Origin: Rosa chinensis
Lineage: Eukaryota > Streptophyta > Magnoliopsida > Rosales > Rosaceae
Assembly: GCF_002994745.2 (NCBI RefSeq)
Contig: NC_037090.1
Location: 10,847,501-10,911,500 of the forward strand
DNA: 64,000 bases
Direction of reading: 5' to 3'
A program made the position numbers and the translations under genes. A model generated the notes under the pieces. The model was not told the DNA's origin. It was given only the letters and a program-made list of their open reading frames with translations, and did no database searches. This document shows, piece by piece, positions 10,021 through 22,205 of the stretch (position 1 is its first letter; the number at the start of each line of letters is the position of its first letter).

Positions 10021-13000
10021 TATGAGAACGAACCTTTCACTTTCCTGAAAATGTCATTTTGTGAAAGAGCAAAAGACAACCAATCATAAAATTCACTTGT
10101 TTATTCGTGCTTGCTTACTTTCCTACTCTACGTATCAAAATGACTGCAGTCTTAATTTCAGTTTCCCATATTTACAAGTACAAATACATTAAATATTTAA
10201 TGATGGGCCCAAATATCAATCAATAATTCAATTTCCCAATTAATCCCATCAGCAATTAAAATCTGGGTTCCCTTGCTTTAATTTTCTAGATTTAACTCGT
10301 TCGAGGCTCTTCAACCAAGAAAAGTACCCCAAAAACCAGTCTCAATCTTCATCGAAGGGTTTAAAGACTGTGTGTAAAGATACTATAAAGATTAGGAATT
10401 ATTATTATTTTGGTATTAGTTTAACTGGGCCGCCCATTCTATCCAACCGGTGTAAAACCGGAGCCCCATTTATGACTTTGCTTCTTTCTTACGAAGCCTG
10501 CTGTATCTTTATGGCCAAGTTGGCTCGGCTCGAGCCATGATGGCCCGGTCGGCTTCCGGCACGCTTTTAAAGAAAACACGCGCGCATGAGCCCCAACCCC
10601 ACTTCCCGCCGGCTCATGATAGAACAAAACACTGCCCTCTTTTTTATCGGACGGCTCCGAGCGGCCCACTATATAACACACATCATCACCATTAGTTTTC
10701 AAGATGATTCAACTTTATTTGATTTCATGATGAAAATAGTGGTGTGAATATGTAATGATATGGGCATACTCCTGTATGGAATTTTGTTATAATTGAGGAA
10801 GCTTTATTCCTTGTTTGTGAAATCAGCTAGTTTGGTCAAAAGATTGTGATTATGAGTTTTCTATCACGTCATTTGATGTATTATGTTACAAGAATCTGAT
10901 GTAAAATATGTAAAAAAAAATTCTTTTAAATAGTACAATTTTTTTTAAAGTGATGTAAAGTATATAGTAAGGGCAAAGTCTGGCAGCAAGATCATTTGTT
11001 TGTCATCAAGCGTATCCAAATCAATATCATTCGTGTTGATCCTACATGCAAACACTACCGATAGTCGTTTTGACATTTCATTGTGAACAGTTATTTTGCA
11101 ATGATGCTTAAGCATGTTTTGCATTTGATTTCATTGTTCCAACCAACATTAGAGAGATCATTCAGGTTAGCCGGTTAAGATTGTTTTAAGTCTCATTCCA
11201 CATCGATGCATGAGATAGTTAAGATAGTCAAGAAAACACACATAATAGTAAATGCTCATGCAATAAGACATATATGCCAATACCATGAATATTGCAAATC
11301 AATTTGTTTAAACTTATTATTTCTTTTGTATAATGTTTTGCAACGTTTGTGTAGTCTAAGTTTCACAAATTCAAGTTCTCGAATTATACTTCGATAAAAA
11401 AAAATTAAAAAAAAAGTTCTCAAATTATACGTCAACTTGAAGAAGACTAAATAACTCAATCTTATCATAGCTCAAATCACACCTTAACATAATTCTCAAT
11501 AAAAAATTGAAAAATATTAAACCCTCCCCGAGTTGACAATAAAGTTCAATACAAGTCTCTGCATGTTTCATGCTTGAGTAATCATACTTAAAAATCTTAA
11601 ACGCTTCTTTTCTGCTTGGCCTAGCATTCTTAATTACATTCAGTTTGCTTTTGACTTGCAAAAAGAAAAAGATTTGTGGACGAAGGAAAAAAATGAAAGC
11701 AAGCACTCGGTGGCGGCCGCAACATAATAAGCAGAGGTGGAGGCGGTGGAGCCCCAAATGCACCACACCCTGTATATATAGTTAAACTGAGAATCCATGT
11801 AAAATGGGAAGGAAAAAAGTTGTTAGTCATATTCCGTACAGAACCCCCACGTCGGCCCGTTTAAACGGGGATTTGTCGGGTGGGTGCGGGTCACGGTTCA
11901 AACTCTTGGCCCGCGGTCGAGGCCCAAGTACTTCCCACTCAATTTTCATTTTTCCATTAATACCCTTTCACTTCCAGTAAGTCAGTAACAAACCCGAAAT
12001 AGAATTTTCCTTATTTTAACTAATAGGGATTAGTTAATTTAGTTTGTGGGTGAAGCAATGATTACACTAAGCTAATGAAATCCCCTTTGCCCAAAAAACT
12101 ATCAAAATTAAGAACCATGTTCCATCGTTACCCCTCACATGGGACCCGCAAATCCCGGGTCCCGTTCCCCAATCAGCATCTTCTCTTTCTTTAGAATTTA
12201 AAACCAGTGTTTCTAGGGTTTCTGTTCACTGCGAAACAAGAAGTCCATGCACAGCGGATTTTGGTGCTCTCAAAGATGATTTGTAGTATTGGCTTCCAGC
12301 TTAGTTTCATACTTTCATTGCAGCTACAAAAACCATCCAAGGGTAAATGCTTGATGTATCACCTTTTCAAAAAAAAAAAAAAATTGCTTTATGTATCTCA
12401 CTTACTGATGAGTTGAATATAAGGGGCTCCATGTCCTTAACATTCCTCCGGTTCTGCTACAAGGGGTATGGCGGTATGACATAATGAGAGGTTAATTCTG
12501 AACTCAATTTATGATAATTTGTCATGAACATGTAGATTACCCGAAAGTTTGGATCCCGATTTACAGTTAAAGTAGACGAACAAACCGGGATCTGACTAGT
12601 TGAGGTATTTTCATCATTCGATTAGTCAAATCGGAGAAGATCGACCGGATTACTATCGATCCGAAGTACTTACTATTCGTAATCCTAGCAATAGATTTAG
12701 TCTTTACATTGAGCAAAAAATATATATTAGTAAATTGAGGAGTCGTTTATCTACAGATTATTCAAGTGATTTCTTTTCCCTTTTCATAGTTCCTAATAAT
12801 TACTTCTTCCAAGTTCTAATCCATTGGTTTAAAGACTTGGAAGTCAATTAGGCACACTTGCCGTGCCACAATTTGCACACTCGTTTTAGTGATAATTGGA
12901 AGTCCTAGCTTTCCGTATCTCCCATATTCTTTTTGCTGTAGAGCCTGTTTTAAATTGTCCCAGCTCATACTTTCATTTGGATTAACAATGTAATTTTCTT

Positions 13001-14784
13001 TCTTATGGCGTTAAGTGAGTTGATAATGCAATGATCAAACTAGCTAGTGGAGCTAGCTTTGGACTAGTACTACTTAATTTGTAGGAGAATGCCTTTTTTC
13101 TTTCAAATGGAATCTTAAAAATATAGTTTTTTTTTAATAAAATAAATATAGTTAAAGTAGAGGGATTTAGGGTTTGGGTGGGGGTCAAAACATTTAGCCG
13201 AAGATGGAAAATGCCTTTAAGTTGGTCGATTAAAGAGGCACTCAATGACTCCACTTATCCTTTTGCCCTTAAACTTTTATGGAAGGTCATGTAGGAATCC
13301 CCTTTGCCACTTCACCCCGAAGCTTAGTCATAGGACTCATGAGGACCCTCGTGTGTTTTTTTTGAGGAAGATCCTATTCAAGTGCACTAAAATTAGGATA
13401 ATGTCTTTAATTTGAGATATTAAACAAATGGAATTATAGAACTAAAATTACAAGGTAATTGTAATGTCAAAAAATTACAAGGTAATATTATTCAAAAAAT
13501 AAATTACAAGGTAATTTCATTTTCTGAATCAATCTATCCAGTCATCACGTGCATTGCTAGAAAAAAAATTAAACATGGGTCATATACTCTTGGCATTCAT
13601 GAAATTTTCTTATGAGTTATAAAATTACAAAACAAGTCTACATCGGATTGAATAGATGATATAATATTCCTCAAACAAAAGCAATTTTGCAAAAATTGAA
13701 ACTCTTTTACGTATTTTAGAAATAATTTCAAGCTTTGAGAGTTTAGATTTATATATTATAACATCGCATAACGTATAGTCCCAATATCAATACAATTACT
13801 TTTTTTTTTTTAATTAGTCATAAAAATTAAATCAGAGGAAGAGGAGAAGCACCTCCTATAGCTAATCCCAATGATCTGCCCAAGAGCTCATTTGTACACT
13901 CATATTAACAATAATTTTAGAATCGTAAGTATATGTACCAAACTATATATCATATGAAGCAGCATATAGCCCTGGTCTGAATGATCAAATTTTAAATTGA
14001 ACCACATACTTTCACATCATTTATCATATAAATTTGACATATTCCTAAAACCCTAATAGTATTTATTGTTAACTAGCTCCTCTTTAGACTATAACTTGAT
14101 GTCCTCTTTAGACTATAACTTGATGTCTTGATCTACCTTTCATTAATTACGCAAAGTGATAGATTTAAAATGGGTTTATGAAGTCGCTAGGCAGTGTGGT
14201 TTAGGATCCGAAGTGTTAAGAAGAATATTACGTCGCTTTAATAATTGATGACAAATGACCACACGGATAAAGCGAATTCGGATAGGTGCGGAACCATTGC
14301 TGTATTATGCTCTAATGTTATATGGCTATGGACTATGGACTAGTCATGGACCCCTCTACAGAAATAGACCCCTCACGAGGATTGAGGCCACCATATATTA
14401 TTTTGTACCAAACTGTCTAGTCTTTTGGTCCCTCCTCACATCACATAATCACACATATGTACATTAGCCCTAATCTCACACCAATACCCATCAACCCCAT
14501 AAATGGCTATCTACCAAATTTCACCAATTCAGGATCACCACCCCTTTTCCACCCTAAAAATCTCAGTCATCTTAACCTAGGTTAAATATACATTATATTC
14601 CAATTTAAAACCACTCCAACCTTCAACATCATTTTCTGTTGGCAAACAACATAACAAATTTCATTTGGACTTTGTATATATGGTCAATGCGAGCATAGTA
14701 TATATGGTCTAGGCCAAGAATATGGGAGATACGCTAGTTTGAAGTAAAATTGATCTAGCTAAAGGCTAGATTTATAAACAATAA
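10021..14784. other. Intergenic, no convincing gene
   Basis: Mostly AT-rich. Two GC-rich islands stand out: 10430-10700 (with TGGGCC/GGCCCA words at both ends and CTATATAA near 10670) and 11840-11945. A short leader-like stretch at 12180-12320 contains CTAGGGTTT, a telo-box typical of plant housekeeping promoters, but no coding frame follows it. The motif AATTACAAGGTAAT recurs three times at 13445-13515. No transposon ends were recognised. Confidence 0.4.
14078..14125. repeat. Exact tandem duplication, 24 bp x 2
   Basis: TCCTCTTTAGACTATAACTT plus GATG occurs twice with no gap, probably recent replication slippage. Confidence 0.85.
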
Positions 14785-14793
14785 TTCTTTTGA

Positions 14794-15891
14794 GAGTTTT
14801 TCACTTTAATAGTGCATGAATTCTTTGATGACTTTTGAAATGATACCTGAACTTTCAAAGTTATCAATGTGATACCTGGACTCATTTTTTCGTATCAACA
14901 TCGTACATGCGGTCAATTTCCGTCACAAAGCCGTTAACTATGACCACGTGCCCAGCACGTGAGGCACTTAATGAGGTTAAAAGACTAATTTACCATCAAA
15001 CGTATTGTTTTTTTTTTGCTTTCTTTCTTTCTTTTTTTTCTTTTTCGACGTCTTCTTCCTTCTGATTTGTCCCCTCCAATTGGAAGCCATGGCCGCAAAT
15101 CAGATCTCACCTTCTCTCTCAACCACCCAACCATTTTCAAGCACTGCCTGACTACAACCACATTGAACTCAGCTAGATCGATATGGCTACCTTGCAAAAA
15201 TTCAAGCTTCTTGCCACTCAATGAAATTCATGAACTTATGCTATGATGTTAGTTGTGGTGAGGAAGCTGAGTGCCACGATGGCGTGGCCCGCCTCCATCA
15301 TATCTCTGGCAAGCTGCACAAGAAGGTCTGGACTGCCAGCCATATTCTCTCTCTGTCTCTCTCTCTAATCCCTCAGTCTGAAATCTCAGATAAATTCCAA
15401 GTCTCATTTCTGGAGGCCAAGAGTTGTGAAGCCGTCTACACCGCTCCGCCCTGCAATAAATTCAGAGAAGCAAAGCCGTCGATCAAGTTGTGCTTAGAGA
15501 ACTCCGACGAGATGGAGTCCTCGATGGTGTTCGTCCATCAGAGAATTGGATTCAAGTTTTGCTTTGGGTTTAGCATTTTGCTAGGAAATGTCATCATCCC
15601 ATCTGATTGCATTTTGCAGATGAAAAAGGAAATAGAAATGGAGAAGAAGAACTGAAGGTACGACAGGACACGTGAAAAACTGAAGGAAGTGGGAAATGTG
15701 ATTTTTACCCTTATTTTATACCTCACGTGCTGGGCATGTGGTCATAGTTAACGGTTTTGTGACGAAAATCGACCGCAGGTACGACGTTGATACGAAAAAA
15801 TGAGTTCAGGTATCACATTGATAACTTTGAAAGTTCAGGTATCATTTCAAAAGTACTCGAAGAGTTCAGACACTGTTGAAGTAAAAACCCC
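14794..15891. mobile_element. Pack-MULE-like Mutator element with captured sequence
   Basis: Two 171-bp terminal inverted repeats (14794-14964 and 15721-15891) share for example TGATACCTGAACTTTCAAAG and GTTAACTATGACCAC. The termini are GAGTTTTTCACTT and GGGGTTTTTACTT. An exact 9-bp duplication TTCTTTTGA flanks it (14785-14793 and 15892-15900), as expected for Mutator-like elements. No transposase is present. The 750-bp interior is GC-richer than its surroundings and looks like host exon sequence; one stretch resembles eIF1A (separate entry). This is the layout of a Pack-MULE. Confidence 0.85.
15260..15346 (+). pseudogene. Captured fragment resembling eIF1A core
   Basis: Within a 144-codon open frame starting at 15221, residues 14-42 read as a cryptic eIF1A OB-fold segment: ECHDGVARLHHISGKLHKKVW. 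The family pattern there is C-DG--RL-HI-GK-HKKVW-A, and nearly all its fixed positions are kept. The frame is not eIF1A-like on either side, so only a short exon piece was captured. Identification is from memory of the family consensus, without alignment. No function is implied, although the chimeric frame is open. Confidence 0.5.
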
Positions 15892-16096
15892 TTCTTTTGA
15901 TTCTAAGGTTTATAAGTCATATATGTACTTTGGTGTTCTGAAATTTTCTTAAACATGTGAAATGATTGAGGAGAACCTAAAAAAGAAATGTTTGATACTC
16001 CCTCTCCATGTGAAATGGACTCATTTTCTTTTATAATTAAAGGTGAGGGAATCTTCTTGACCATGTTATTCGGCGTTGCCTACTGTAAAACTATTA

Positions 16097-16513
16097 GGGC
16101 TAAATACTAGTTACTACCTTGTGGTTTAGGTCCAAAATCAATTCAGTCCCTGGATTTCTAATTTCATCAAAAACACCACTGCACTTTCAATTTTGATCTA
16201 ATAGGTCCAATTCGTTAATATTCTGTTATGAGTTCGCTATAGTTGAATTATTTGTTAAAAAAAAAACTATTTATTTTATAGTAGGACTCACTCCTAAATT
16301 GACTATGTAGGCCACCTCGACACCACATCATAAAACATAGGCCATATATGAGCCACGTTAACAAGTTAAATAACTTCAATTATTGGAAAACTAACAAATT
16401 GGACCTATTATATAAAAAAATGAAAGTGCATGGGTGTTTTTGATGAAATTAGAAGTTCAGGGACTGAATTGATTTTGGACCCAAACTACAGGGTAGTAAT
16501 CAGTATTTAGCCC
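16097..16513. mobile_element. Mutator-like MITE, 417 bp
   Basis: Inverted ends of about 130 bp begin GGGCTAAATACT on both strands and share CCAAAATCAATTCAGTCCCT and TTTCATCAAAAACACC. An exact 9-bp duplication AAACTATTA lies at 16088-16096 and 16514-16522. There is no coding capacity. Confidence 0.9.
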
Positions 16514-17789
16514 AAACTATTAATAATGTAGACAAATTATAAGTTTTAAGAACATATTATACTATTCTCAAAACAAAACAAAAAAAGAGAACATATTATA
16601 CAATTTATTTCATATATGTGATGCTATTATATCATCATATGCTGATGAAATTGAAACCATGGGAAAAAATTAGCAGAGCCGCCTGTCTCTTTTCCCTCTG
16701 AACTAGGGTTACAGTTTTTCTATGTAAATTTCAACAATGAGTTTTGTTGATGGCGGCTGCTCGCCTTGCTTCCTCTCTTGCTATCGTTGAGGGGAAAAAG
16801 TAGGTCAATTATGCGCTAGGCAGACGTCTTTTTGGTGGGAAAGCTTCTCACCACTCCAGTACAAAGTCAGATCCTTTTCACGTTGCCAGACGCGGCTAAC
16901 AGTGATCGAACTTGGAAGCAAGCCCCGTGGGGTTATAATCATATACCGATAGTCCTAGCCTACTACGGCAGCGTCGCTAATATTGAGTTTGTTCCTTTCA
17001 CTCCATCATCGTATTAGATGACGCTACAAGGCATCCCTCTATCTTTCCGATATGAAAGGGTGGTGACTATGATTAGCTATAGGCCTCATCAAAAAGCTCG
17101 CAGATCAAGTAGGCCGATGGAGGCCCGCCTGCCCTGAGGGCGAAAAGCCCAGCCCGGCCCGTCAAAAAGCCAGTAAAAACCAGATCCAACCCATAGGCCC
17201 GGCTAGCCAAAAGCCCGCTAGGCCCTACCGGTAAAAGCCCGCAAACAAAAAATATTATATAAATAACACAGAAACTATTGTGCAGAATACCTAACTTCGC
17301 TGAATTACTGAGAACTGCTCAAAAGGAATTATGTCACGCCCCTGATTTTACACACATGAAAATCAATATATATAATCTCATAATTATACATGCGTGAACG
17401 TTCAGTCATCAATACAAAATACCTGGAATCTTTTTTCCTTTAAACCAAGTACACACTGATGCCCTGAACCCTCAAAGTTAATATACACTCGCTCCATAGA
17501 GTTATATATTACACAAGCTTACGAATTAAATTGTCAACAACAAAATAAAACGTAAATGCTGCTCAGAGTAACTATACAACGGAAGTCCTTATCAACGGTA
17601 AGGTCACAAAGATAGCTTCCTACCGTAAAGCTGCAAAGGCGCTATCTCAGCTTCAGCCCCGATTATTCTAACCTGTAGGATTAACCCCTACACCGTTTGA
17701 ATAGTGTATCGGGTTGTCACACAACAAACCCGGTAAGCTTTTGCAAGCCCGTATGAGTAACTCAAACCACACACAACTCACGCCAATCA

Positions 17790-18296
17790 CGAGAATAACT
17801 CACATGAATCACGTCTAAATCAATAAATAAAGCACGAGATAAACTCACACGAATCACATTTAAATCAATAAACAAAGCACGAGACAAACTCACACAAATC
17901 ACGTTTAAATCAATAAACAAAGCACGAGATAAACTCACACGTTTAAATCAATAAACAAATCACGTTTCAATCAAGAAAAAAAGCACGGGATAAACCCACA
18001 CAAATCACGTTTAAATCAATAAACAAAGCAAGAGATAAACTCACACGTTTAAATCAATAAACAAATCACGTTTCAATCAAGAAACAAAGCACGGGATAAA
18101 CTCACACAAATCACGAGATAAACTCACACGTTTAAATCAATAAACAAATCACATTTCAATCAAGAAACAAAGCACATGATAAACCCACACAAATCACGAG
18201 ATAAACTCACACGTTTAAATCAATAAACAAATCACGTTTCAATCAAGAAACAAAGCACGGGATAAACCCACACAAATCACGAGATAAACTTACACC
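17790..18296. repeat. Minisatellite inside the solo LTR
   Basis: Recurrent blocks CACGTTTAAATCAATAAACA, CAATCAAGAAACAAAGCACG and GATAAACTCACAC alternate with higher-order periods of about 60-85 bp for some 500 bp. The related LTR at 59417 lacks this array at the corresponding place. Confidence 0.8.
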
Positions 18297-19945
18297 TTGT
18301 TCCCTAAAAATACGTAATGTCATGAGTTATCAATAACCAATTCTCGTTACCCCATGAATTACCTATATGGCAGACAGATTAGAGCTCTAACTGAAAACGT
18401 AACCACTCGTCCGGCCAAAGACGTGATAACCAGATATTTTGCCCAAGGTCATAGACCTTCGATCCTCGGGCCGCACAGTCCCTTGGAGCAAATCATTAAA
18501 GGAGTCACACTGGACCCAAAATGTTACACAAATCGCAACGCATTTGAAAACAATCGAAATCAACATTTCCATAATCATTGTTTTCCGAAAAGCCATAACA
18601 CAGAACAATAAAAAACATCAATTCATGCCTATTGTTTTCATACCCAAATCTCAACGTTTTTCTCAAATCTCAACGCTTTTCAAAACAAATCGAAATCAAT
18701 CATTTCCACAAATCATTTGTTTTCCAAAAGCCACAACCCAAAACAATAAAAAGCATCATTTCATGCATATTGTTTTCATAAATCCACACACCACCAAAAC
18801 ATATATATTTCACGTAAATATATATATATGTAGTCATCCGCTCAGAAATGCCTACTAATACCAACTATAGTTTGCAGTTACTAAATAACTCTCAAAACGA
18901 TATGGTAATCCCGTTCGTAAATGAACTTCGTGAGATTACTCACCTCGAAACTCCCGCTGCGTCTTCAATACAGAACAAAGTAGCCAATCGACAAAATAGC
19001 CATCCAAGGAGTACTACGTCACGTACCTTAGGAATTACAGCTCTGATTTAGTCAATGAAACACAAGGAATAACGTTCGAAACCCTAAATCGAATCAAAAT
19101 TCCCAAAGTGACGCCAATTGAGGCGAAACCACATCCGAGACCTCCCAAAGTCCCCGGAATTCGTCCACGATCAATGTGACCAAACCACAAGTCGATTGGA
19201 CGCTCGAATCCTCACGGATCGAATAAATCGATCGGTATGAAACTGTAAAAATCATAACAATTCCATACGAACTCCAAAATTTGCATATTATATATCGAAA
19301 CGCTCGTATCAACGAGTAGAACATATATAATACCAAAAATAGTTCCTTAAGTGGCTGGAACACCTCCAGAACGCCGCCACAGGAAGTGGAGCACCGCCGC
19401 CGGCCAAAACTCAATATTTCTCAAAACTCCCAACATCAAAAAGCTTCATCTAAGCATGCTTGTGAATTATCATAACTAGGTCAAAGTCAGAAAACAAGCT
19501 TAAATGGTCGAAAACTACCTCACAAGCCGTGAGCGGTAATCCAATCTGAGTTGAATCAAGTTTTACGTGAATCGATCCAAACAACCAACAAGGATCGATC
19601 AAGGAGGTTGCTCTGAGCTCCCCATGCTCAACTTGAAGCCCCGCCGACGTCGGAGATCGGAGAACAGATCGGGTCCGAAAACACTCAACTGCGCCGCCTT
19701 CTACCGCCGCCACCACCGAGAATCGGTGCTAGAGGACACCACAGGGACGACCAGACGGAGAAGACGATCCTATCTGGAAAGTTTCGTCGCCGGAGACCGC
19801 CGCAGTTTGCCGAAAAAGCTGGTCGGGTAGGCCGGGTCCGGGTCGAGTCAGTCGAAAAACTCAGATACTGAAAGTGCAGTCGAGAGAGAAGAAAGCTTTC
19901 CGAAAAAGGAAAGTGAAATTATGAAATGATTTTTCAGAAATTCCC

Positions 19946-19953
19946 TATTTATA
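19946..19953 (-). promoter_or_regulatory. Putative LTR promoter TATA box
   Basis: GGTATAAATAGGG on the minus strand, about 300 bases into the LTR, sits where a retrotransposon U3 promoter would be expected. Confidence 0.4.
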
Positions 19954-20840
19954 CCAAAATGGAAACTTCTTCCAATAGTCATAACTTCTTCATACAAACT
20001 CAAATTGACTCGTTCCATATGTCCACGAACTCGTATAGACGCGCACTACAACTTTTGTGATGGAAGTTTTCAGAGAATCTCAACGTATCAAAAGTCAACC
20101 TTTGCGCCACCCCTAAAGTCATATTTTCTGAATGAAAATTAATCTGAAACACTTCCGCTCATTCCACAAGCCATGAAACCGTCCAATAAACATAAAATTA
20201 ATTCCAGAAAATCTTCAGAAAATAATTACGAATTTTCTGGGTATCACAAATTAGGAGTTGTACCCTATATGTAAGGGAAGCCCCATGTGTCTAGTTTTAG
20301 AGGAATTTTTACGGTTTGCAATTCCGACTATTCTAGAAGGAGTTAAGGTAATTTAAGTGAAGGAACTTAAGCTTGAACGAGAATCTGCAACATAGAAACT
20401 GTTGTGCAGAACACCTAACTTCGCTGAATTACTGGGAACTGCTCTTATGGAATTAAGAGATGTACCCTATATGCACGAAAAGCCCCATGTTTATAGTTTC
20501 TGAGAAATTTAAGGTTTGCGATTCCGACTTTTCTAGAATGAGTTATGGCAATTTAAGTGAAGGCAGTTCTGCTTCGATGTGAATTTGCAACATCTTTTAC
20601 AAGTTCATGTCTAGAACCGAACTTCGCTGAATTACTGGGAGCTGCTCGGATAGAATTAGGAGTTGTACCCTATATGAACGGAAAGCCCCATGTGTCTTGT
20701 TTCTGAAAAATTTTACTGTTTGAGATTCCGACTTTTCTAGAAGAAGTTATGGCAATTTAAGTGAAAGCAGTTCAGCTTTGACAAGAATCTAGAAGGCCCA
20801 TCACATATATTTGGAAATATTCAGTGTGTCACATCATCAT

Positions 20841-20846
<6 letters not shown>

Positions 20847-20879
<33 letters not shown>
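20847..20879. repeat. (TG)n microsatellite
   Basis: About 16 uninterrupted TG units inside the hAT element. Confidence 0.95.
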
Positions 20880-20880
<1 letters not shown>

Positions 20881-20984
20881 TCTTTGTGTGAGTGTGAATT
20901 TGTTGTAATTTGGCTTATGGTGAAATTGGACATTCTCATACTTCTATATAGAATATGTGCATATATATTTTACATGTCATGACT

Positions 20985-22205
20985 ACGGTTGACCGGTTAT
21001 TCAATCGGATAAAAAAATATGGTGAAATTAGCTAAATATTTTACCACACTTATAATTTATTATAATAATCTCATCCAACGGTCGGTTTTTCCATTTTATT
21101 TGAATTGATAGAGGTTACCCTCTGGAGTGTATGATATATAAATATAGGTTTATAAGAGTAACTAAGTTTGACCTAGTTGATCGAATTCAAAACAAAAACT
21201 AAATTGGCTGAAATTTTTACAACCACCATAAAACATTACAATCTTTCCATTGAGCGGTTGGTTTCTCTAAATTCATTTTTCACTTCATGTTTGCTTTAGA
21301 ATGAACCTCAACAATTTAAATGCAATGTATAAGTTAATAACTTTAGGAGGCAAATTGGTATAGGCCAATGTCTTTGTAATTAAAATTGAAGTTTTTATTT
21401 TATGTTCACGCACATCCATCTATGGAATATTTACAGACTTGATGTGAAAAAATAAGCACATTTCGCAGTCGTTGTGTCATCGGTCAACTAAGAAAACATA
21501 CAAGTGACAACGGTTGACCAATTCGATCAGATTCAAAAATATAGTGAAATTGGCTAAATTTTTTACCATAGTCATAATTTATTGTAATAATCATATCCAA
21601 CGGTTGGTTTTTCCATTTTCTTTGAATTGATAGAGGTTGATCTTTAGAGTGTATGATATATAAATATAAGTTTATAAGAGTAACTAAGTTTGACCTAGTT
21701 GATCGAATTCGAAACGAGAACCAAATTGGCTGAAATTTTTACAACCACCATAAAATACTACAATCTCTCCATCGAGCGGTTGGTTTCTCCAAATTCATTT
21801 TTCACTTCATGTTTGCTTTAGAATGAACCTCAACAATTTAAATGCAATGTATAAGTTATACAACTTTAGGAGGCAAATTGGTATAGACCAATGTATTTGT
21901 AATTAAAATTGAAATTTTTATCTTATGTCCATGCACATCCATCGATGAGATATTTACAAACGTGATGTAAAAAAATAAGCACGTTTCGCGGTTGTTATGT
22001 CATCGGTCAACCAAGAAAACATACAAATGACTACAGTTGACCAATCCGATCGGGTTCGAAACAATAGTGAAATTGACTAAATTTTTAATCACACGCATAA
22101 TTTATTGTAATTATCACATCCAACGGTCGGTTTTCCCATTTTCTTTGAATTGATAGAGGTTGCTCTTTGGAATGTATGATATATAAATATAGATTTATAA
22201 AAAAA
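20985..22205. repeat. Tandem array inside hAT, about 524 bp x 2.3
   Basis: Units start at GGTTGACC (20988, 21513 and 22036), with spacings of 525 and 523. They share TCCAACGGTCGGTTTTTCC, TTGAATTGATAGAGGTT and CATCGGTCAAC. The third unit stops near 22205. Copies are around 90 percent alike by eye. Confidence 0.85.

Larger units (their letters stand above)
17332..20248 (-). mobile_element. Solo LTR, 2917 bp, probable Ty3/gypsy type
   Basis: Read on the minus strand it starts TGTGATACCCAGAAAATTCG and ends GGGGCGTGACA (TG...CA). An exact 5-bp duplication AATTA flanks it (17327-17331 and 20249-20253). No internal region, primer site or polypurine tract is present, so it is a solo LTR left by LTR-LTR recombination. 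Terminal sequence and length recall plant chromovirus LTRs, but that assignment is tentative. A second, interrupted copy begins at 59417 in the same orientation. Confidence 0.85.
17268..20795. repeat. Tandem array inside hAT, about 203 bp x 3, first unit split by LTR
   Basis: Units begin CTAACTTCGCTGAATTACTG and continue with TGTACCCTATATG, AAGCCCCATGT and TGGCAATTTAAGTGAA. Unit 1 is 17268-17331 plus 20254-20390, interrupted by the solo LTR. Unit 2 is 20391-20593 and unit 3 is 20594-20795. Units differ by point changes. Confidence 0.8.

Noticed and set aside
10439..10702. 87-codon minus frame
   Set aside because: Product of a local GC-rich island; no recognisable motif and no ATG-context or splice support.
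12405..12412. CTGATGAG, the hammerhead ribozyme core word (also near 39972)
   Set aside because: No following GAAA segment or pairing helices at either place.
17790..18296. Regularly spaced repeats resembling a CRISPR array
   Set aside because: Eukaryotic LTR minisatellite; spacers are themselves repetitive and lengths vary.
19094..19414. 106-codon minus frame, with a partial counterpart at 63582-63776
   Set aside because: Both lie at the same place in the two LTR copies and are broken differently; transcript leader sequence rather than a conserved protein.
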